This document shows, one piece after another, positions 16,639-26,288 of a stretch of 63,446 nt of DNA. The notes under the pieces were generated by a model that searched no databases, had not been told where the DNA came from, and saw nothing but the letters and a program-made list of their open reading frames with translations. This DNA is from Alphaproteobacteria bacterium (GTDB lineage Bacteria > Pseudomonadota > Alphaproteobacteria > Rhizobiales > Aestuariivirgaceae). The translations under genes were made by a program, and so were the position numbers. The stretch is from assembly GCA_024279095.1 (NCBI GenBank), contig JAJRRY010000098.1:1-63446 (forward strand), given 5' to 3'. Numbering within the stretch: the stretch's first letter is position 1; each line of letters starts with the position of its first letter.

Positions 16639-18126
16639 TCAGTCCACGGGCTCGGGCAGATATTCGGCCCGGGCAAGGTTGGAGAAGCGGGTCAGGTTGC
16701 CGTTGAACTGCACCTCCACGGTACCGGTCGGACCATGGCGCTGCTTGGCGATGATGATTTCCGCCGTACCATGGACCTTTTCCATCTTCTCCTGCCATTT
16801 GGTGAACTTCTCCGCCTCGCTCTCATCGGGCTTGCGGCGCTCCAGATAATATTCCTCTCGATATAGGAACAGCACCACGTCGGCATCCTGCTCGATGGAA
16901 CCTGATTCACGCAGGTCGGCCAACTGCGGGCGTTTGTCGTCGCGGGCCTCCACCTGGCGCGAGAGCTGGGACAGGGCGATAATGGGCACGTTCAGCTCCT
17001 TGGCCAGCGCCTTCAGGCCGGTGGTGATCTCGGTGACCTCCTGCACCCGACCCTCCATGGCCCGGCGCGAAGACCCGGCCAGCAGCTGCAGGTAGTCGAT
17101 GACGATAAGTCCCAGTCCATGCTGGCGCTTGATGCGCCGTGCGCGTGCCGCCACCTGGGCAATGGTCAGACCGCCGGTGTCGTCGATGAACAACGGCAGG
17201 CGGTCGATTTCGGCGGAGATGTCCACCAGTGCTTGGAACTGGTCTTCCGAAATGCGGCCGCGGCGGATGTCGTTGGAGGGAATGCCGGCCTCCGAGGCGA
17301 TGATGCGGGTGGCCAGCTGCTCCGCCGACATCTCCAGCGAGAAGAAGGCCACCACACCGCCCTCCATGGCGTGTGGATTGCCCAGGGCATCCTGCCCGGG
17401 ACGATAGGCACGGGCCACGTTGTAGGCGATGTTGGTGGCAAGCGCCGTCTTGCCCATGGCCGGCCTACCAGCCAGCACAACGAGATCGGACGGCTGGAGC
17501 CCACCCAGCTTTTCGTCCAGATCCTTCAGACCTGTGGAGATTCCCGAGAGGCCGCCATCTCTTTGATAGGCGGCATTGGCCATGTCGATGGCTTCCTTCA
17601 TGGCCTCGGAGAAGGCCACAAAGCCCTGACCGAACCGGCTTTCCTCGGCCACTTCATACAGGGCCTTCTCCGTCTTCTCGATAATGTCGGAGGCCGTCAC
17701 GCCAGGATCGGGACTGCGTGCTTCCACCACCAGGTCACTGCCAATATCGATCAGCTTGCGGCGGCGGGCAAGCTCGTAGACCTCGCGGGCATATTCCTCG
17801 ACATTGATCACCGGCGCCGCCATGGCCGCCAGCTTGCCAAGATAGGCGGAAACACCGCCTAGCTCGGCCATTGCCGGATCGTCGCGGTAGTATGGCACCA
17901 GTGTTACCGGGGAAACCACATGCCCCCGACCGATCATCTCCGAGATGGTGGCATAGAGCCGACCGTGCAGGCCTTCGGAGAAATGTTCCGCCTCCAGGAA
18001 CATGCTGACCTTGTCGAGCGCCGCGTTGTTGACCAGAAAGGCGCCGAGCAGAGCCATTTCCGCCTCGAGGTTGTGCGGAACGCTCCAGTCCTGAAGGGAT
18101 TCGAGATTTTGTGCGGCATCTGTCAT
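16639..18126 (-). CDS. dnaB: Replicative DNA helicase DnaB
   Basis: A 495-residue hexameric helicase that unwinds DNA at the replication fork. The N-terminal DnaG-interacting helical domain (from VPHNLEAEMALLGAFL) precedes a RecA-like domain. That domain has Walker A GRPAMGKTA, Walker B LIVIDYLQLL, the SLSRQVE-type loop (SQLSRQVEAR) and an arginine finger region near KQRHG. The ATG complementary to 18124-18126 (MTDAAQN) is chosen over the 30-codon upstream extension because it gives the normal family length. The usual rpsF-rpsR-rplI genes upstream are absent, and parB lies there instead. Confidence 0.96.
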   Translation of the reverse strand: MTDAAQNLESLQDWSVPHNLEAEMALLGAFLVNNAALDKVSMFLEAEHFSEGLHGRLYATISEMIGRGHVVSPVTLVPYYRDDPAMAELGGVSAYLGKLAAMAAPVINVEEYAREVYELARRRKLIDIGSDLVVEARSPDPGVTASDIIEKTEKALYEVAEESRFGQGFVAFSEAMKEAIDMANAAYQRDGGLSGISTGLKDLDEKLGGLQPSDLVVLAGRPAMGKTALATNIAYNVARAYRPGQDALGNPHAMEGGVVAFFSLEMSAEQLATRIIASEAGIPSNDIRRGRISEDQFQALVDISAEIDRLPLFIDDTGGLTIAQVAARARRIKRQHGLGLIVIDYLQLLAGSSRRAMEGRVQEVTEITTGLKALAKELNVPIIALSQLSRQVEARDDKRPQLADLRESGSIEQDADVVLFLYREEYYLERRKPDESEAEKFTKWQEKMEKVHGTAEIIIAKQRHGPTGTVEVQFNGNLTRFSNLARAEYLPEPVD

Positions 18127-18206
18127 GACAGGAAGCCTACAGCGAGTCGGACCGGCGGGAAAAGCCGTAGTCTGACTTTCCACGCTATCAACAGGGATGT
18201 GGACAA

Positions 18207-18232
18207 GTGTCCGCAAGATTCCTTGCGGACAC
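18207..18232. terminator. 11-bp perfect hairpin between parB and dnaB
   Basis: GTGTCCGCAAG (18207-18217), loop ATTC, then CTTGCGGACAC (18222-18232). It begins 27 bases after the parB stop in the direction of parB transcription, where a terminator is expected. The T-run (CTTTTT at 18234-18239) lies on the parB side, so it is the wrong way round for a classical minus-strand terminator. It may act as an mRNA-stabilising hairpin or with Rho. Confidence 0.5.
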
Positions 18233-18258
18233 TGCTTTTTCTCTCATCCGAAACGAAC

Positions 18259-19131
18259 TCAGGTTGGTCTGGCGAGTCGGCGGCAAACATCCTCGAGCTG
18301 CTCGAGGGTCTTGTAGGTAATGGTCAGACGCCCTCCCGCGCGACCCTTGTCCGTGATTTCCACGGTCAGACCCAGGGCGGCCTCCAGCTCCAGCTCCAGC
18401 GCCCGCACATCGGCACTCTTCTCCTTGTGCGACGTCTTTTTCATCCCTGCCGCCTTCGAGCGCTCGCGGCTCAGTTGCTCCGCCTCGCGCACGGACAGAC
18501 CGAGCTTGGCGATTTTTTTCGCCAGTGCAGACGGATCGTCGGTCGCAATGAGCGTACGGGCATGACCGGCGGAGATCTCCCCGTTGCGGATCATCTCCTT
18601 GACATCATCCGGCAGGTTCAGCAGCCGCAGCGTGTTGGCGATATGACTGCGGCTCTTGCCCAGAGTATCGGCCAGCTGCTGCTGTGTATAACCGAACTGT
18701 TCCATGAGCTGGGAATAGCCGAGCGCCTCTTCCAGCGCGTTGAGATCGGACCGCTGGATGTTCTCGATCAGTGCCACCTCAAGGGCTTCCGATTCGCTGA
18801 GATCACGGACCACGACCGGGATTTCGTGCACACCAGCCTTCTGCGCCGCCCGCCAGCGCCGTTCTCCGGCCACGATCTCGTAGCGTCCAGGTTCTCCAGC
18901 CGGCCGCGCGACAATCGGCTGCAGCACGCCACGCTCGGAAATCGAGCGCGCCAGCTCTTCCAGTTCCGCTTCATCGAAGCTGCGCCGGGGATTGTGCGGA
19001 TTTGGCGAAAGATCCGCCACTGCCACCATCTTCAGACCCCGTGCCGCCTCGACAACGCTTTCCTCGGTCACGTCATCGCCGATCAGGGCGGCAAGCCCCC
19101 GTCCCAGCCTCTTCTTGGGTACGCTGTTCAT
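18259..19131 (-). CDS. parB: Chromosome partitioning protein ParB
   Basis: A 290-residue CTP-dependent DNA clamp. The N-terminal ParB/Spo0J domain has the [12 protein letters not shown] motif (arginine patch), a central helix-turn-helix (about 135-190, containing [14 protein letters not shown]) binds parS, and the C-terminal part dimerises. It loads at parS, spreads, and is moved by ParA to segregate sister origins. A perfect parS lies 3.5 kb away between mnmG and mnmE. It is cotranscribed with parA after a 97-base gap. Confidence 0.96.
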   Translation of the reverse strand: MNSVPKKRLGRGLAALIGDDVTEESVVEAARGLKMVAVADLSPNPHNPRRSFDEAELEELARSISERGVLQPIVARPAGEPGRYEIVAGERRWRAAQKAGVHEIPVVVRDLSESEALEVALIENIQRSDLNALEEALGYSQLMEQFGYTQQQLADTLGKSRSHIANTLRLLNLPDDVKEMIRNGEISAGHARTLIATDDPSALAKKIAKLGLSVREAEQLSRERSKAAGMKKTSHKEKSADVRALELELEAALGLTVEITDKGRAGGRLTITYKTLEQLEDVCRRLARPT

Positions 19132-19228
19132 CCCCGCATCATCCCCGTTTCATTGCCACATGCGAATCCGCCATTTCCGTCCGGTCTTCCCTGTTTCGGG
19201 AGCGGACGGCAGAAATCGGGCATACCTG

Positions 19229-20026
19229 TCAGGCCGCCCGCAGATCGTGTTCCCTGCGAATGATCTCCGAAGCCAGTCGGATATAGGCCTGAGACCCGGC
19301 GCAGGAGCTGTCGTAGAGCAGCACCGGCTTTCCGTGGGAGGGCGCTTCGGACACCCGGACATTCCTCGGTATGACCGTCTGGTAGACCTTGTCACCGAGA
19401 ACCGAACGCACATCCTGTGCCACTTGGTCGGAGAGCGAGTTGCGCCGGTCGTACATGGTCAGAACCACGCCCTGAATCATCAGTTTCGGATTGAGCGAGT
19501 TGCGCACGCGCTCCACGGTCCGCAACAGCTGTGAAAGGCCTTCGAGGGCGAAATACTCGCATTGCAGCGGAACAAGGACTGCATCCGCGGCCGCCAGCGC
19601 ATTGATGGTGAGCAGATTAAGAGACGGCGGACAATCCACGAGGATGTAGGAATATCCTCCGGAGCCGTCAGCTCCGCCCACCATGGCACGAACCGCATCC
19701 TTCAGCCGGTAGGTCTTGCGGTCGAAGTCCGCCAGTTCCAGCTCCGCACCCAGAAGGTCCATGGTCGAGGGTGCACAGTCGAGACCGGGAATGCCCGTCT
19801 CCGCAATGATATCCGCAAGCCGCGCCTCGCCGATCAGCATATCGTAGGTCGAGGCCCGAACCGTATCCCGTTCCACACCAAGGCCGGTGGTGGCATTGCC
19901 CTGCGGATCAAGATCCACAACCAGCACCCGCTCACCGACCGCTGCCAGAGCGGTACCCAGATTGATCGCTGTGGTTGTCTTGCCCACACCACCCTTCTGG
20001 TTCGCTATTGCCAGAATGCGTGGCAT
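19229..20026 (-). CDS. parA: Chromosome partitioning ATPase ParA
   Basis: A 265-residue deviant-Walker ATPase (ParA/Soj) with NQKGGVGKTTT in the first 20 residues, VVDLDPQGN as the Walker A' region, and IDCPPSL-type Walker B (LVDCPPSLNLL). It binds nonspecific DNA and moves ParB-bound origins. The start at MPRILAIANQ is preferred because GAGG lies five bases before it and the family normally starts there. An in-frame GTG further upstream would overlap rsmG. The order rsmG-parA-parB is the standard alphaproteobacterial arrangement near the origin. Confidence 0.96.
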   Translation of the reverse strand: MPRILAIANQKGGVGKTTTAINLGTALAAVGERVLVVDLDPQGNATTGLGVERDTVRASTYDMLIGEARLADIIAETGIPGLDCAPSTMDLLGAELELADFDRKTYRLKDAVRAMVGGADGSGGYSYILVDCPPSLNLLTINALAAADAVLVPLQCEYFALEGLSQLLRTVERVRNSLNPKLMIQGVVLTMYDRRNSLSDQVAQDVRSVLGDKVYQTVIPRNVRVSEAPSHGKPVLLYDSSCAGSQAYIRLASEIIRREHDLRAA

Positions 20027-20051
20027 GCGCACCTCGCCTTCCATTGCCGCA

Positions 20052-20714
20052 TCAAGCACGCCTGATCTCCTCCACTTTCAGGATCACACCCCCGGGATCC
20101 GTCACCGAGGGGCATGACCGCACGCGCAATTTCCAATATCTGGTGGCTTCCGTCAATTCCTCATCAACATCTTGACCTTTCAAAAACAGCCCCGACGCCC
20201 CCCGCAGCAGCATCGGCGCAGCCAGATCAAGCAGCTTCGGCAGAGGTGCAAGAGCCCGCGCCGTCACCGCCGTCCATTTCCCGCAACCGAGCGCATCCAA
20301 GTCGAGATGCTCGATTCTCGTGTTCAGTATGGTAGCACAAATTCCCGCTTCCCGAACCACGTGACGAAGGAAGGCGGCCTTTTTCGCATTGCTTTCCACA
20401 AGCACCACCCGCATGTCACCATGCCCATGCAGGGCGAGAGCCACCACCAGACCCGGCATACCGCCCCCCGAACCGAGATCCACAAGCTGTGTAAAACCCC
20501 CCTCTTCCAAATGTGGCAGCAGCTGCAACCCGTCAGCCACATGACGCACCCAGACCTGCGATAGGGTTGCCGGTCCGATGAGGTTGATCCGCTTCTGCCA
20601 GCGTTCGAGCTCCTTCACATAAAGGGACAGGCGCTTGCAGGATTCACGTGAAACATTGAACCGGCCACAGACTTCTTCCGCCCCGGCACCGGGATCGAGG
20701 ATCTCATGAGGCAT
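20052..20714 (-). CDS. rsmG: 16S rRNA (guanine527-N7)-methyltransferase
   Basis: A 220-residue SAM-dependent methyltransferase (GidB). [16 protein letters not shown] is the SAM-binding glycine loop, with an acidic residue after the second strand ([13 protein letters not shown]). RsmG methylates G527 of 16S rRNA, and its loss gives low-level streptomycin resistance. The start codon overlaps the mnmG stop by 11 bases. A near-parS sequence (20640-20655) is written into codons 20-25, giving the S-R-E-S residues. Confidence 0.95.
   Translation of the reverse strand: MPHEILDPGAGAEEVCGRFNVSRESCKRLSLYVKELERWQKRINLIGPATLSQVWVRHVADGLQLLPHLEEGGFTQLVDLGSGGGMPGLVVALALHGHGDMRVVLVESNAKKAAFLRHVVREAGICATILNTRIEHLDLDALGCGKWTAVTARALAPLPKLLDLAAPMLLRGASGLFLKGQDVDEELTEATRYWKLRVRSCPSVTDPGGVILKVEEIRRA
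20640..20655. other. Near-consensus parS site inside rsmG
   Basis: GGATTCACGTGAAACA matches the parS consensus TGTTTCACGTGAAACA at 14 of 16 positions, including the full CACGTG core and right arm. It is 0.6 kb upstream of the parA start and 2.0 kb from the perfect site. It shares the GATTCACGTGAAAC variant with the two copies at 26001-26034. Confidence 0.6.
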
Positions 20715-22575
20715 GATGCCGCTCCTTCCTGCGCAGGGCCGAAAGAAGGATGGTCAGGGCCGCCGGCGTCATGCCGTCGATGCGGGCGGCCTGCCCCAGT
20801 GTGGCAGGGCGTACCCGGCGGAGCTTTTCCCTGAGTTCGTTGGACAGGCCTGGAAGACCGTCAAAGGAGAAATCCGACGGGATGCGAATCGCCTCGTCCC
20901 GGCGCACGGCTTCCGCATCGGCCTCCTGTCGGGCCAGATAGCCCGCATAAACCGCCTCGGTCCGCAGGCGTTCGAGCACCTCGTCAGGCCATTGCGCAAG
21001 ACGGGGCCACAGGCCGAACAGATCCTCCGGCCGCATCTCCGGCAGTGCCAGCAGGTCCAGCACCGAGCGCCGCCGTCCGTCCCGGTTGACCCGGATGCCG
21101 CCCCGCGCCGCCTGTTGCGGCGTAATCGTCTCCGAACGGGCAAAGGTCAGGGCCTCGTCCATGATCCGCTTCCGTTCCAGATATTTCCGCCGGCGCTCGG
21201 ATCCCACGATGCCCGCCTCGATTCCGAGAGGTGTCAGACGTTCGTCCGCATTGTCGATGCGCAACATCAACCGGTATTCCGCCCGCGATGTGAACATGCG
21301 ATAGGGCTCACTGACGCCGCGCGTGATCAGGTCGTCCACCATCACGCCGATGTAGCCCAGCGTTCGCGAAATCTCCATCGGCGGCAGACCCGCTGCCAGA
21401 CGAGCCGCATTGAGACCTGCCAGAAGCCCCTGGGCCGCGGCTTCCTCGTATCCCGTGGTTCCGTTGATCTGCCCGGCCATGAACAACCCTCCGATGCGGC
21501 GGGTCATGAGCGTGGCATCCAGTTCCCGCGGATCCACATGGTCATACTCTATGGCATACCCCGGCTGCAGCATGACTGCACGTTCCAGACCCGGCATGGT
21601 CTTCAACATGGCCCGCTGGACATCTTTCGGCAGAGATGTGGAGATCCCGTTCGGATAGACGACATGGGTATTCAGACCCTCCGGTTCCAGAAATACCTGA
21701 TGGGACGACCGATCGGCAAAACGCACCACCTTGTCCTCGATGGAAGGGCAATAGCGCGGGCCGGTGCTCGTGATGCGCCCGGAGTACATCGCCGAACGGG
21801 CAAGGTTGGCACGAATCAGGGCATGGGACTCTTCCGTCGTGTTGGTGATGTGGCAAACTACCTGCGGATTTTCCACCTGTTCCGTGAGGAAGGAGAAGGG
21901 AACGATTTCCTCGTCTCCTGGCTGTTCCACCAACGCGGAGCGATCAATTGTCCGCCCGTCGAGCCTCGGCGGCGTGCCCGTCTTCAACCGGCCCATGCGC
22001 AGACCCAGTCCACGCAGGGTACGGGCCAGCGCCCGGGCTGGTGGGTCCCCCATCCGACCCGCCGGCCAGCTGCGCTCTCCCAGATGGATCAGCCCGTCGA
22101 GGAAGGTGCCCGTGGTCAGAACCACGGCGGCAGTGGCGATTTCCCGGCCATCAGCCAGGAACAGACCATGCACCCGATCGTCGCAGATGCGCAGATCCGC
22201 CGCTTCCGCCTCGATGATCCGCAAACCCGGCAGTCCCTTCAAGGCCCTCTGCATCTCCTGGCGGTAGAGCTTCCGGTCCATCTGCGCCCGTGGCCCGCGG
22301 ACCGCAGGACCACGTGAACGGTTCAGCAGGCGGAACTGAATTCCGGCCGCATCGGCAATACGTCCCATCAGACCGTCCAGGGCATCGACCTCACGCACCA
22401 GATGTCCCTTGCCAAGACCACCGATTGCCGGATTGCAGGACATTTCACCGATCCGGTCGAACGCATGCGTTACAAGCGCCACCTCGGCTCCGGCTCGTGC
22501 CGCTGCCGCAGCCGCCTCACATCCGGCATGTCCGCCTCCGATCACGACCACATCGAAATGCAGTCTCTCCTTCAT
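20704..22575 (-). CDS. mnmG: tRNA U34 carboxymethylaminomethyl-modifying enzyme, FAD subunit MnmG (GidA)
   Basis: A 623-residue FAD protein with the N-terminal dinucleotide fold [14 protein letters not shown] and the family motif [24 protein letters not shown], plus the C-terminal helical domain that docks tRNA and MnmE. With MnmE it modifies U34 of tRNAs reading NNA/NNG codons. The ATG complementary to 22573-22575 follows GAGAGG by seven bases and gives the usual length. The frame is open another 39 codons upstream, but that stretch contains the DnaA-box area and is not coding. Confidence 0.96.
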   Translation of the reverse strand: MKERLHFDVVVIGGGHAGCEAAAAAARAGAEVALVTHAFDRIGEMSCNPAIGGLGKGHLVREVDALDGLMGRIADAAGIQFRLLNRSRGPAVRGPRAQMDRKLYRQEMQRALKGLPGLRIIEAEAADLRICDDRVHGLFLADGREIATAAVVLTTGTFLDGLIHLGERSWPAGRMGDPPARALARTLRGLGLRMGRLKTGTPPRLDGRTIDRSALVEQPGDEEIVPFSFLTEQVENPQVVCHITNTTEESHALIRANLARSAMYSGRITSTGPRYCPSIEDKVVRFADRSSHQVFLEPEGLNTHVVYPNGISTSLPKDVQRAMLKTMPGLERAVMLQPGYAIEYDHVDPRELDATLMTRRIGGLFMAGQINGTTGYEEAAAQGLLAGLNAARLAAGLPPMEISRTLGYIGVMVDDLITRGVSEPYRMFTSRAEYRLMLRIDNADERLTPLGIEAGIVGSERRRKYLERKRIMDEALTFARSETITPQQAARGGIRVNRDGRRRSVLDLLALPEMRPEDLFGLWPRLAQWPDEVLERLRTEAVYAGYLARQEADAEAVRRDEAIRIPSDFSFDGLPGLSNELREKLRRVRPATLGQAARIDGMTPAALTILLSALRRKERHHAS

Positions 22576-22622
22576 GACAATCCTCTCGCCCCCGAATACG
22601 TGCTCTGCGGATATCCACGGAA

Positions 22623-22631
22623 TTATCCACA
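22623..22631 (+). other. Consensus DnaA box TTATCCACA in the mnmG-mnmE gap
   Basis: An exact DnaA 9-mer lies in the 208-base mnmG-mnmE intergenic region, next to a weaker ATATCCACG at 22611-22619. It is about 6.7 kb from the candidate origin beside hemE and only 54 bases from the perfect parS. A lone consensus box outside the origin can titrate DnaA or regulate mnmG, whose start is 48 bases away. Confidence 0.55.
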
Positions 22632-22684
22632 GAATACGGATCTGCAAGGGGTTTTGACATTTTTTCCTTGATTCTCGTAATCCG

Positions 22685-22700
22685 TGTTTCACGTGAAACA
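22685..22700. other. parS: parS centromere site (perfect 16-bp palindrome)
   Basis: TGTTTCACGTGAAACA is the exact ParB-binding parS consensus of bacterial chromosomes. It lies in the intergenic region between mnmG and mnmE, on the parAB side of the candidate origin. It would nucleate ParB for origin segregation and recruit SMC. Confidence 0.95.
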
Positions 22701-22783
22701 GTTACGGATACGAGACAAAAGTTCCACCAATCTTTCCACGCATCTTCCACCGGTCATACCATTTCCATCAGCAGGAACAACGG

Positions 22784-24109
22784 TCATTTTCCGATGCAGA
22801 AGTCCCGGAAAATCCGGTCGAGCAGGGCTTCCACGTCCACACGTCCCACCAGTCGTTCCAGATCCTGCACTGCCATCCGCACCTGTTCTGCGCAAAGTTC
22901 CAGCGGAAGAACGTCCAGTTGCTCCAGCACTTCGGAAAGCCGGCTCCATGCATCCCGTACCGCACGAGCTTGTCTTTCCCGCGTCAGGACCACCTGTCCT
23001 GCAATTTCGTAACGATCTCGAATCAGGCTCGACAGCCGCTCCTCGAGTTCGCCCATTCCCGTTCCCTGAAGCACTGAAATATGAAGATCGTATATGGATC
23101 GGACCGTTTTCGAATCGAGCAAGTCCACCTTGTTCAAAATTCGTAACGGACATGAATCAAGAACGGGCGGTTCTCCGTGTGCATCCGGAGCTTCGAGCCA
23201 CAGCACCAGATCCGCCTCCCGCATCCGCTCCAGTGCCCGATCCTGCCCCATGCGCTCCACCATTCCGGAAGGCTCACCCCTGAGACCGGCCGTATCACTC
23301 AGGACGACCGGCATGCCATCGAGATCGAGACGCACCTCGATGACATCACGTGTCGTGCCCGCCTCCTGCGAAACGATGGCCGCTTCACGCCCGGCAAGAT
23401 GATTGAGCAGGGAAGATTTCCCGGCATTGGGTGGACCGGCTATGACGACACGGATTCCTTCGCGCAGTTTTTCTGCCCGTTCTGCGCACTGCAGCACTTC
23501 CTCCATGTCCCGCACCAGGGCTTGCAGGCGTTTCTGCACGCCCTGCATTGCCCCGATGGCCACATCTTCCTCCTCCACAAAATCGATGGCTGCTTCCAGG
23601 GACGAAAGCACATGGATCAGATCTTCGCGCCACTTGCCGATTTTTCGGGAAGCACTGCCACTTGCTCCGGCCAGAGCCTGCCGGCGCTGTGCCTCCGTTT
23701 CCGCCCGCACCAGATCCGCCAGCCCTTCTACCTCCACCAGATCCATGCGTCCGTTTTCGAAAGCCCGACGCGTGAATTCCCCCGCTTCCGCCGGGCGCAA
23801 CTCCTCCAGGGCATCCAGAGAGGACAGCAGTCGCCGAACCGTTGCCCTGCCTCCATGGACATGGAATTCCACCACATCCTCGCCTGTAAAACTTGCCGGA
23901 CACGGCATCCACAGGACCATGGCCTTGTCAATCAGTGCTTCATCCTCCGGATCGCGCAACATGCGCAGCACCGCCCGCCGCGGCTGTGGCAACTTGCGTC
24001 CGGAGAGAAGTCGCAATACTTCACCCGCCCGCGGACCACTGACCCGCACAACCGCCACACCCGCGGCACCGGCACCGGAGGATAGCGCGTAAATCGTGTC
24101 GTTCGTCAT
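22784..24109 (-). CDS. mnmE: tRNA U34-modifying GTPase MnmE (TrmE)
   Basis: A 441-residue GTPase. The N-terminal formyl-THF-binding domain (MTNDTIYALSSGAGAAGVAV) is followed by a helical domain. A Ras-like G domain (GPPNAGKSSLLN, DTAGLR, NKVDL) is inserted in the helical domain, and the protein ends with the invariant C-terminal C-I-G-K. It works with MnmG. The start complementary to 24107-24109 gives the family N-terminus, and the longer frame up to 24220 is not needed. The parS between it and mnmG means the two genes may have separate promoters. Confidence 0.96.
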   Translation of the reverse strand: MTNDTIYALSSGAGAAGVAVVRVSGPRAGEVLRLLSGRKLPQPRRAVLRMLRDPEDEALIDKAMVLWMPCPASFTGEDVVEFHVHGGRATVRRLLSSLDALEELRPAEAGEFTRRAFENGRMDLVEVEGLADLVRAETEAQRRQALAGASGSASRKIGKWREDLIHVLSSLEAAIDFVEEEDVAIGAMQGVQKRLQALVRDMEEVLQCAERAEKLREGIRVVIAGPPNAGKSSLLNHLAGREAAIVSQEAGTTRDVIEVRLDLDGMPVVLSDTAGLRGEPSGMVERMGQDRALERMREADLVLWLEAPDAHGEPPVLDSCPLRILNKVDLLDSKTVRSIYDLHISVLQGTGMGELEERLSSLIRDRYEIAGQVVLTRERQARAVRDAWSRLSEVLEQLDVLPLELCAEQVRMAVQDLERLVGRVDVEALLDRIFRDFCIGK

Positions 24110-24213
24110 CTTCCTGCCTGTCTGACGGAAAAGGGCGGATACCAGACCTTGCCTGCAACAGGCCTTCCGAAGGAATCTCCGATGGCCATTCATGATCATA
24201 GGAACCCTTCGCG

Positions 24214-26232
24214 ATGTCATATAACCGTCTTGCCGGAGAAACCAGTCCCTATCTGCGCCAGCATGCCGACAATCCGGTGCACTGGTGGCCTTGGTGCAGC
24301 GCGGCGCTAGAGACCGCCCGCCGTGAGGATCTGCCCATCCTTCTTTCCGTGGGCTATGCGGCTTGCCACTGGTGCCATGTCATGGCGCACGAGAGTTTCG
24401 AGGACGCCGAGACCGCGGCGCTGATGAACGCCCATTTCATCAACATCAAGGTGGACCGGGAAGAGCGTCCGGATATCGATCGGCACTATATGCAGGCCCT
24501 GCGCATGATGGGCGAGCAGGGCGGCTGGCCACTGACAATGTTCCTCACCCCGGATGGTCATCCGTTCTGGGGCGGAACCTACTTTCCTCCACGTCCCATG
24601 TACGGGCGCCCCTCTTTCCGACAAGTCCTTGCAGAAATCGCCAGACTCTGGAAGGAAGACAGAGAGAAGCTGCTTTCCAACGCCAAATCCCTGACTTCCG
24701 CGTTGCAGGCCCGCAGCCGTGGAGGCTCCATGGAAACCGGCAGCAGCATCCATCCGGAATTTCCGCACCGGGCAGCACAGGCCATCGGCTCGCTTTACGA
24801 CCCGACTTTCGGTGGAATGGACGCAGCCCCGAAGTTCCCTCAATGGCCGGTTCTGGAACTTCTCCTGAAAGCTGGCGATGCACCGGAACGGGCACGCGTG
24901 CTGAAGACCCTGCGTGCCATGTGCAGTGGCGGGATCTATGACCATCTCGACGGCGGTCTCGCCCGCTACAGTACCGATGAACGCTGGCTGGTGCCTCACT
25001 TCGAGAAGATGCTCTATGACAACGCCCAGTTCATCAGCCTGCTGGCCCGCGCCTGGCTCCTGACTGGCGACGACCTTTTCCGCATCCGCACGGAAGAAAC
25101 CATCGACTTTCTCCAGCGGCGGTTACTCGTGCCCGATGCGGGCTTTGCCTCCAGCCTCGATGCCGACAGTGAAGGAGAAGAAGGCAGATACTACGTCTGG
25201 TCCTGGAAGGAACTGAACGAAATCGTCTCTCCGGAAAACAGGGATCTGTTTTTCCGCACCTATGGCATCACGCGCCGGGGCAACTGGGAAGGGCGCATCA
25301 TTCTCAACCGGCTGGATACGCCCGACCTGCTGACGGAAGAGGAAGAAACCACGCTTGCAAGGGAGCGTGCCCGGCTTCTGCTGCATCGGGAGAAACGGAT
25401 CCCACCGGCGCGAGACGACAAGATCATAGCTTCCTGGAACGGCCTGGCCATCACCGCGCTGGCAGAAGCCGCGCTGGTTTTCGATCGCGATGACTGGGCA
25501 GAACTGGCAAAAGCGACATTCCATGCGGTACGTGGAATTCTTGCCGACGGATCAGGCCTGCGACAGTCATGGCTGGAGAAACCATCGAAAACCCCGGCAA
25601 CGGCCGACGGTCCGGCCTGCATGATTTCCGCAGCCACCGCATTGTATGGCATGACCATGGACCAGGAATATCTGGAGCAGGCGAGAGCATGGCAACAGGA
25701 CATGGAAGAAAGGTATCTGACCGATAGCGTATACGCCTTCACCGCCAAAGATGTGAAAGATGCCGCCTTCGTGCAGATATTCGCCGAAGACGAGGCAACA
25801 CCGAACCACAACGCCCGCATGGCGCGAAACCTGATCCATCTCGCACATGTCACAGGACGGGAAGACATGACGGCACGCGCCGATGCCATCCTGAAACGTT
25901 TCACGCAAGACATGCTGGAAAATCCCGTGGCCCATGCCGCCATGATCTCGGCCCTGCACGACAGGCACGCAGGCATGGCGCTGACACTCATCCATGCGGA
26001 AGATTCACGTGAAACGGAGGATTCACGTGAAACACGCAAACTTCTCGATCCCGTCCTGACGAAAATCCGGGATATCCCACCAATTCTTCACAGAAGGGAT
26101 TCCAGGGAAGAACAGCTGGCGGAAGAATATCCGGCACTACTTTTGTGCAAGGGCACGACATGCTCCATACCGGTGACCGATCCCGAGCAGGTCGAAGCGG
26201 CCCTTTCCATCATTGGTGGACAACAGGCATGA
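24214..26232 (+). CDS. DUF255 thioredoxin-like protein of the YyaL/SPATA20 family
   Basis: A 672-residue protein. The N-terminal thioredoxin-like domain has NPVHWWPW and the CHWCHVM motif (near residue 52), followed by ESFED and N-I-K-V-D-R-E-E-R-P-D. A long six-hairpin-type (alpha/alpha) region follows with YDPTFGGMDAAPKFP and D-A-D-S-E-G-E-E-G-R-Y-Y-V-W. The enzymatic role of the family is unsettled. It is the only plus-strand gene between hemE and the double-barrel gene. Two near-parS sequences at 26001-26034 produce a six-residue tandem peptide repeat (EDSRET twice) near residue 600. Confidence 0.93.
   Translation: MSYNRLAGETSPYLRQHADNPVHWWPWCSAALETARREDLPILLSVGYAACHWCHVMAHESFEDAETAALMNAHFINIKVDREERPDIDRHYMQALRMMGEQGGWPLTMFLTPDGHPFWGGTYFPPRPMYGRPSFRQVLAEIARLWKEDREKLLSNAKSLTSALQARSRGGSMETGSSIHPEFPHRAAQAIGSLYDPTFGGMDAAPKFPQWPVLELLLKAGDAPERARVLKTLRAMCSGGIYDHLDGGLARYSTDERWLVPHFEKMLYDNAQFISLLARAWLLTGDDLFRIRTEETIDFLQRRLLVPDAGFASSLDADSEGEEGRYYVWSWKELNEIVSPENRDLFFRTYGITRRGNWEGRIILNRLDTPDLLTEEEETTLARERARLLLHREKRIPPARDDKIIASWNGLAITALAEAALVFDRDDWAELAKATFHAVRGILADGSGLRQSWLEKPSKTPATADGPACMISAATALYGMTMDQEYLEQARAWQQDMEERYLTDSVYAFTAKDVKDAAFVQIFAEDEATPNHNARMARNLIHLAHVTGREDMTARADAILKRFTQDMLENPVAHAAMISALHDRHAGMALTLIHAEDSRETEDSRETRKLLDPVLTKIRDIPPILHRRDSREEQLAEEYPALLLCKGTTCSIPVTDPEQVEAALSIIGGQQA
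26001..26034. other. Two tandem near-parS sites inside the DUF255 gene
   Basis: AGATTCACGTGAAACG (26001-26016) and GGATTCACGTGAAACA (26019-26034) match parS at 13 and 14 of 16 positions. They are spaced exactly 18 bases apart and stay in frame, so they encode EDSRET-EDSRET. A third copy of the same GATTCACGTGAAAC variant is in rsmG. Confidence 0.6.
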
Positions 26233-26236
26233 AAAA

Positions 26237-26260
26237 GGCCCGCAGAACTTCCTGCGGGCC
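26237..26260. terminator. Bidirectional intrinsic terminator between the DUF255 gene and rho
   Basis: GGCCCGCAG (26237-26245) and CTGCGGGCC (26252-26260) form a 9-bp stem with a 6-base loop. GAAAAA lies on the left and GGCTCCTTTT on the right, so a U-tract exists in both directions. It sits just after the plus-strand stop and before the convergent rho stop. Confidence 0.85.
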
Positions 26261-26288
26261 GGCTCCTTTTCCAATCCGGATTGGATCA

